From positions 3,162,001 through 3,226,000 of the forward strand of contig CBDDPL010000004.1 in NCBI GenBank assembly GCA_965232285.1: a DNA stretch of 64,000 bases, read 5' to 3'. The stretch's first letter is position 1. The number at the start of each line of letters is the position of its first letter. Shown in pieces: positions 59,957 through 64,000 of this stretch. Position numbers and translations under genes: made by a program. The notes below the pieces were generated by a model. The model did not search any database, was not told the origin of the DNA, and saw only the letters and a list, made by a program, of their open reading frames with translations. This DNA is from Denitrobaculum sp965232285 (GTDB taxonomy: Bacteria; Pseudomonadota; Alphaproteobacteria; Kiloniellales; Kiloniellaceae).

Positions 59957-61626
59957 CGGACTTTACCGCGACCCAGTACCAGGTCATGTGGAATCGCCTG
60001 CTGGCGGTGGTCGAGGAACAGGCCCAGGCCCTGATCCGCGCCGCCTTTTCGCCCATCGTGCGCGAATGCGGCGACGTCTCCGCCGGCATTTTCGATTTTC
60101 AGGGCCGCATGCTGGCCCAGGCCGTCACCGGCACGCCCGGTCACATCAACACCATGGCCGAAGCGGTCAAGGACCTGCGGGCGCGTTTCCCGCTTCAGGA
60201 GATGAAGCCCGGCGACATCTATCTGACCAACGATCCCTGGATCGCTTCCGGCCATCTGAACGACTTCCTGCTGGTCATGCCCGCCTTCCACGAGGGACGG
60301 GTCGTCGGTTTCACCTCCTGCACCTCGCATCTGGTGGATCTCGGCGGTCAGGGCATGGGGCCGGAAGGCTCCGACATCTTCGATGAGGGCCTGCGCATCC
60401 CACCCTGCAGGCTGGTCGACGGCGGCGAGATCAACGCCCTCCTACTCGAGATCATCAAGACCAACTCGCGGGAGCCGATCGCCAACGAGGGTGATATCTA
60501 CGCCCTGATCGCCTGCTGCGAGATCGGCGCAAAGCGTCTGGTCGAGATGATGGCGGAGTTCGGCCTCGAAGACCTCGACCCGCTCGCCGAGCACATCATC
60601 GAGACCTCGCGCCGGGGGACCCTGGACGCTATCGCCGAGGTGCCGCCCGGGATCTACCACAACAGCCTGCGGATCGACGGCTACGAGTCGGAGATCGAAC
60701 TCTGTGCCAGGCTGACGGTCTCCGCCGAGGGGATACTGCTCGATTTCGCCGGCACCTCCGGCTGCTCCGCCAAGGGCATCAACGTGCCGCTGAACTATGC
60801 GACGGCCTATTCGGTCTTCGCCCTGCGCTGCATCATCGGCCCGGACATCCCCAACAACGCGGGCTCGCTGGAGCCCTTCCGGGTCACGGCCCCGGCGGGC
60901 TGCATCCTGAACGCCCAACCGCCCGCGCCGGTCGCCATGCGCCATACCATCGGCCAACTGACGCCGGACCTGGTGTTCGGCTGCCTGCATCAGGCCCTGC
61001 CCGACCGTATTCCCGCCGAGGGCGCCTCCTGCATGTACGATCTGCCGCTGCGCAACGCGCCGGAAGTCGCGCGTAATGGCGGCCAGGTCTTCGCGGTGGA
61101 ACTGGCGCACAACGGCGGTACCGGTGCCCGGCCATCCAAGGACGGCCTCTCGGCCACCGCCTTCCCCAGCGGCGTCTGGGGCAGTCAGGTGGAGATCACA
61201 GAATCCGTGGCCCCCGTCCTGGTCACCAGGCGCGAGCTGCGGCGCGACAGCGGCGGCGCCGGACAGTGGCGCGGCGGTCTGGGCCAGCGTATCGAGCTGC
61301 GCGCCGCCAACGACGAAGCCTTCCTGGTCTTCCTCTCGGTCGAGCGGATCAAGTTTCCGGCCAGGGGGCGCTGCGGTGGCCAGGCCGGCGCCGCGGGTTC
61401 GATCCGGCTGAACGACGGACCCGGCCTGCCGGGCAAGGGCGAGCTTCGGGTCGAAGCGGGCCAGACCCTGATCTTCGAGACGCCGGGCGGCGGCGGCTTC
61501 GGCGATCCTCTCAGCCGTCCTGCGGAACTGGTGCGGCGGGATCTCGCCGACGGATTGATCAGCCCCGAAAGCGCGGCGACGGATTACCCCCAGAGCGCGG
61601 GAGAGCATCAGCATGATCCAGCCTAA
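59953..61626 (+). CDS. hyuB: HyuB: N-methylhydantoinase/5-oxoprolinase B subunit
   Basis: 557 aa, hydantoinase B family, normal length. Begins QYQVMWNRLLAVVEEQAQALIRAAFSPIVRECGDVSAGIFD; PGDIYLTNDPWIASGHLNDF; the C-terminal Gly-rich stretch LIFETPGGGGFGDPLSR is characteristic. Works as a heteromer with HyuA. It overlaps the next gene (aminotransferase) by 14 bases, so A, B and aminotransferase are translation-coupled. Confidence 0.92.
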   Translation: MTDFTATQYQVMWNRLLAVVEEQAQALIRAAFSPIVRECGDVSAGIFDFQGRMLAQAVTGTPGHINTMAEAVKDLRARFPLQEMKPGDIYLTNDPWIASGHLNDFLLVMPAFHEGRVVGFTSCTSHLVDLGGQGMGPEGSDIFDEGLRIPPCRLVDGGEINALLLEIIKTNSREPIANEGDIYALIACCEIGAKRLVEMMAEFGLEDLDPLAEHIIETSRRGTLDAIAEVPPGIYHNSLRIDGYESEIELCARLTVSAEGILLDFAGTSGCSAKGINVPLNYATAYSVFALRCIIGPDIPNNAGSLEPFRVTAPAGCILNAQPPAPVAMRHTIGQLTPDLVFGCLHQALPDRIPAEGASCMYDLPLRNAPEVARNGGQVFAVELAHNGGTGARPSKDGLSATAFPSGVWGSQVEITESVAPVLVTRRELRRDSGGAGQWRGGLGQRIELRAANDEAFLVFLSVERIKFPARGRCGGQAGAAGSIRLNDGPGLPGKGELRVEAGQTLIFETPGGGGFGDPLSRPAELVRRDLADGLISPESAATDYPQSAGEHQHDPA

Positions 61627-62698
61627 TCCGCAGATCGCCGCACTGGCGCCCTACGCCCTCGCCGATCTCTCGGCCCCGCCGGGCAAGCGGCTGATCTCCC
61701 TGGCACAGAACGAAAGCGCTTTCCCGCCCAGCCCGAAAGCGATCACAGCGGCGCAGCAAGCCCTCGCCTCGGCGCAGCTCTACCCCGATCCCGACTGGCA
61801 CGACCTGCGCCGGGCGATCGCCGCCGTTCACGGCATCCCGGCGGAAGACATCCTTTGCGGCGCCGGCTCCATGGAACTGATCGCCTGCCTGACGCAGTGT
61901 TACTGCGGGCCGGGCGATCGGGTGCTGTCGAGCCAGTACGCCTATGCCTTTTTCCAGACGGCCACGCTTGCCGCCGGCGCCGCCTACGACGCCGCGCCGG
62001 AAAGCAACTTCACGCTCTCGATCGATACTCTGCTGGCCGCCGTGCAGCCTTCGACCAAGATCGTTTTCGTCGCCAATCCGGGCAATCCGACGGGAACACG
62101 CGTTCAACGGTCGGAACTTGTAAGACTGCGTGATTCTCTATCCGATGATGTGTTGCTGGTGATCGACGAAGCCTACGGTGAGTTCGCCGACGCGCCCGGC
62201 GAAGCGCTCTTCGATCTGGTGGCGCGCGGCGACACGATTGTCCTGCGCACGCTGTCAAAGGCCTACGGGCTCGCCGGCCTGCGGGTCGGCTGGGGCCTCT
62301 TCCCGCCGGATATCGCAGCGGAAATCCGCAAGGTCCTGAATCCCAACAACATCAGCATTGCCAGCCAGGCCGCCGCGGCGGCGGCCTTCGAAGACCGGAG
62401 CCATATGCGCGAGGTCTGTCATCAGACCGCCGCGCGGCGCGACAGCTTTCGTGATAAACTGCTCAAGCTTAAACTGACGGTCCCAGAAAGCTTCACCAAT
62501 TTTCTTCTCATCTGCTTCGAGGATGCGGAGGCTGCCGCGAGGGCCAACACCGCTCTGCTGGCGGAGGGCATCGTGATGCGCGGCATGGCGGGTTACGGCC
62601 TGCCGCAGTGCCTGCGCGCCACCATCGGCGCGGAGGAGGACATGCAGGCCGCCGCCGAGATCCTGGCCGGCTGGCGGCAAAGGGAGACAGCGTCATGA
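61613..62698 (+). CDS. Histidinol-phosphate-aminotransferase-like PLP enzyme
   Basis: 361 aa, fold-type I class I/II. LAQNESAFPPSPKAI start, VFVANPGNPTGT, Asp/Tyr in LLVIDEAYGEFADAPGE, PLP Lys in RTLSKAYGLAGLRVGW, and Arg in GLPQCLRATIG. Overlap with hyuB (14 bp) and with the next gene (4 bp) rules out ordinary hisC context. It would transaminate an amino or keto intermediate produced by ring opening; a true HisC function is not favoured. Confidence 0.85.
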   Translation: MIQPNPQIAALAPYALADLSAPPGKRLISLAQNESAFPPSPKAITAAQQALASAQLYPDPDWHDLRRAIAAVHGIPAEDILCGAGSMELIACLTQCYCGPGDRVLSSQYAYAFFQTATLAAGAAYDAAPESNFTLSIDTLLAAVQPSTKIVFVANPGNPTGTRVQRSELVRLRDSLSDDVLLVIDEAYGEFADAPGEALFDLVARGDTIVLRTLSKAYGLAGLRVGWGLFPPDIAAEIRKVLNPNNISIASQAAAAAAFEDRSHMREVCHQTAARRDSFRDKLLKLKLTVPESFTNFLLICFEDAEAAARANTALLAEGIVMRGMAGYGLPQCLRATIGAEEDMQAAAEILAGWRQRETAS

Positions 62699-63516
62699 TC
62701 ACCCCCTCACGCGGCCGCGCACGCATCGGCGTCCTGGTGCCCTTCACCAACTGCAATCTCGAAGCCGATATGGCGCTGCTGCGCCCGGACGGCATCTCCT
62801 TCCACTTCGCCCGCCTGGGCGGCTACGATCTGGAGGCCGTTCCCGACGCCGAACAGATGGCAGGCCTGGGATCTGCCTCCCTCGAAGAGCCCTTACGGCT
62901 GCTCACGGGCGTACGGCCGGATGTGGTGCTCTACGGTTGCACCTCGGCCACACTCACCCACGGCAGGGCCTTCGACCAGGAGCTTGCGGCAAAGATCAAA
63001 GCCGGCAGCGGCGCGGAGACGGTGACGGCCGCCGGTGCCCTTGTCCATGCCCTGCGCGCGCTCGACGTCAAGCGGATCGGCTTTGCCTCTCCCTACGTCG
63101 CCGAGATCAACGACCTCGCCATCGCCTTCCTGGCCGAGGCCGGCATCGAAACGCTCGCGCGGGCGGACATCGGTGTGGCGCTGGGCAACTATGGACAGGG
63201 CGAACTGACTCCAGACGAGGTCTTCGCCCTGGGCCTGCGCGCAGCAGCGGAGGAGGCCGAAGCCGTCGTCCTTTCCTGCACCGACATGCGCAGCGTGGAG
63301 GTCGTGGAGCGCCTGGAAGCCGAGCTTGGAAAACCTGTCATCACCTCCAACCAGGCCATGCTGTTCGAAGCGCTGCAACTTCTGGACATCGATCCGGGGG
63401 AAGTGACCTGCGGTCAAGTCTTCCGGCGGCGAACGGACAGTGAGGGTCGAGGGGAGCCAAGTTCGCTGACAGGTGTCACGTTAGACTTCTCTTCGCAAAG
63501 CAGAGCGCCACAATAA
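62695..63516 (+). CDS. Maleate isomerase/arylmalonate decarboxylase (Asp/Glu racemase superfamily) enzyme
   Basis: 273 aa from MITPSRGRARIGVLVPFTNCNLEADM; the ATG overlaps the previous stop. Two catalytic-Cys candidates in the symmetrical halves: YGCTSATLTHG and LSCTDMRS. This CT-S/T pairing is the plan of maleate cis-trans isomerase and arylmalonate decarboxylase; racemases look similar. It might racemise, isomerise or decarboxylate the ring-opened product. 12 bp before the MttB-family gene. Confidence 0.82.
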   Translation: MITPSRGRARIGVLVPFTNCNLEADMALLRPDGISFHFARLGGYDLEAVPDAEQMAGLGSASLEEPLRLLTGVRPDVVLYGCTSATLTHGRAFDQELAAKIKAGSGAETVTAAGALVHALRALDVKRIGFASPYVAEINDLAIAFLAEAGIETLARADIGVALGNYGQGELTPDEVFALGLRAAAEEAEAVVLSCTDMRSVEVVERLEAELGKPVITSNQAMLFEALQLLDIDPGEVTCGQVFRRRTDSEGRGEPSSLTGVTLDFSSQSRAPQ

Positions 63517-63528
63517 GAGGAAAGCCCC

Positions 63529-64000
63529 TTGGAACAGACCGCTCCCTCCCGCCGAGGTTCGTCGCGCAGAGAGCGCCGGAGTTCGGCGAAATCCCTCTCC
63601 CAGCTTCCCTGGCGCCAGGTGATCAATCCCTATCCGCCGATGGAGATCCTCTCGGCCGATCAGCTCGAAGCCATTCACCACTCGTCCCTGCGCATTCTCG
63701 AAGAGCTGGGAATCGAGGTCATGAGCGACCGGGCGCTCGATATCTTCGCCAAGGCCGGCGGCCAGGTGGACCGCGCCACCGGCACCGTCCGGCTGGATCG
63801 TGAACTTGTCATGGAGACCATTAAGACCGCACCCGAAACCTTCGCCCTGACCCCTCGCAATCCCGAGCGCCAGATCCTGCTGGGCGGCAACCACATCAAC
63901 TTCTCCATGGTCGCCGGGCCGCCCAACGTGCACGACCGGGAGCGCGGGCGGCGGGCCGGCAACTACAAGGACTACTGCGACTTCATTCGGCTGGCCCACT
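63529..64000 (+). CDS. MttB-family trimethylamine/betaine methyltransferase (3' truncated by window edge)
   Basis: Starts with TTG at 63529 (AGGAAA 6 bases upstream); 157 codons are visible. After a basic N-terminus (PSRRGSSRRERRRS) comes EILSADQLEAIHHSSLRILEELGIEVMSDRALDIFAKAGGQVD, then LVMETIKTAPETFALTPRNPERQILLGGNHINFSMVAGPPNVHD, all typical of MttB. The pyrrolysine site or its replacement lies beyond the window, so it is not clear whether this is a Pyl or a non-Pyl (glycine-betaine type) enzyme; the family in alphaproteobacteria is normally non-Pyl. It transfers a methyl group from a quaternary amine to a corrinoid protein; none is seen here. Confidence 0.88.
   Translation, partial: MEQTAPSRRGSSRRERRSSAKSLSQLPWRQVINPYPPMEILSADQLEAIHHSSLRILEELGIEVMSDRALDIFAKAGGQVDRATGTVRLDRELVMETIKTAPETFALTPRNPERQILLGGNHINFSMVAGPPNVHDRERGRRAGNYKDYCDFIRLAH

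Noticed and set aside
61613..62698. hisC as a histidine biosynthesis gene
   Set aside because: No other his gene is near and it overlaps genes of a hydantoinase operon on both sides, so a catabolic aminotransferase is more likely.

Overview
The window is 64 kb of GC-rich bacterial chromosome. It most resembles an alphaproteobacterium with a large catabolic genome, such as a marine or soil Rhodospirillales/Rhodobacterales-like organism. The pointers are SmoEFGK-type polyol transport, RpiR-family control of inositol genes, a SitABCD metal importer, TRAP transport, and a betaine-type enolase/Rieske/dimethylglycine-dehydrogenase cluster. No rRNA, tRNA, CRISPR array, phage or transposase gene is visible. 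Both edges cut genes: an AraC/GlxA regulator on the left and an MttB-family methyltransferase on the right.

Layout. 1-8 kb: small regulators and enzymes (GlxA, Rid protein, WYL regulator, aldo/keto reductase with divergent LysR), an AT-rich pentapeptide-repeat membrane protein followed by a LysR C-terminal remnant, and a DMT exporter divergent from a MocR regulator. 8.2-11.9 kb: sitABCD manganese/iron importer behind a near-perfect Fur-family-like palindrome. 12-16.8 kb: N-formylglutamate amidohydrolase plus a TRAP transporter, divergent from an RpiR regulator. 16.8-20.2 kb: an AT-rich island with a Tat-signal caspase-like protein and a Tat-signal alpha/beta hydrolase. 20.5-29.5 kb: a polyol (sorbitol/mannitol-type) operon with a SorC-family regulator, the CUT1 transporter smoEFGK, two SDR dehydrogenases and a HAD phosphatase. 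It is interrupted twice: by an antisense AT-rich gene with clan CD peptidase-like motifs, and by a 269-bp cloverleaf-shaped MITE-like element between smoE and smoF.

29.6-41.3 kb: an inositol-type regulon with an RpiR regulator, iolD-iolE-SDR on the minus strand, iolG-aldolase-hydroxyacid dehydrogenase-Gfo/Idh/MocA on the plus strand, and a CUT2 sugar importer. One shared motif, GCAAC-N5-TTGC, lies upstream of all three promoter regions and ties them together. 41.4-45.1 kb: a BKACE (DUF849) enzyme, a 3-hydroxyacyl-CoA-dehydrogenase-like enzyme, an SDR and a DMT exporter. 45.1-56.3 kb: a minus-strand run of a dimethylglycine-dehydrogenase-like flavoprotein, an MDR reductase, three consecutive MR/MLE-type enolase-superfamily enzymes and a class III aminotransferase. 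It faces a plus-strand RpiR regulator, a Rieske oxygenase and a CMD-family protein, and together these suggest breakdown of a quaternary-amine or betaine compound. 56.3-64 kb: an orphan ATP-grasp protein, then an overlapping operon of HyuA, HyuB, a HisC-like aminotransferase, an Asp/Glu-racemase/maleate-isomerase-like enzyme and an MttB-family methyltransferase.

The strongest candidates for something undescribed are the exported caspase/hydrolase pair with a second clan CD-like gene nearby, the cloverleaf element inside the polyol operon, the covarying repeat pair downstream of two RpiR genes, and the two N-methyl-compound enzyme clusters at the right end. All functional statements are read from sequence motifs and gene order; no database search was possible.
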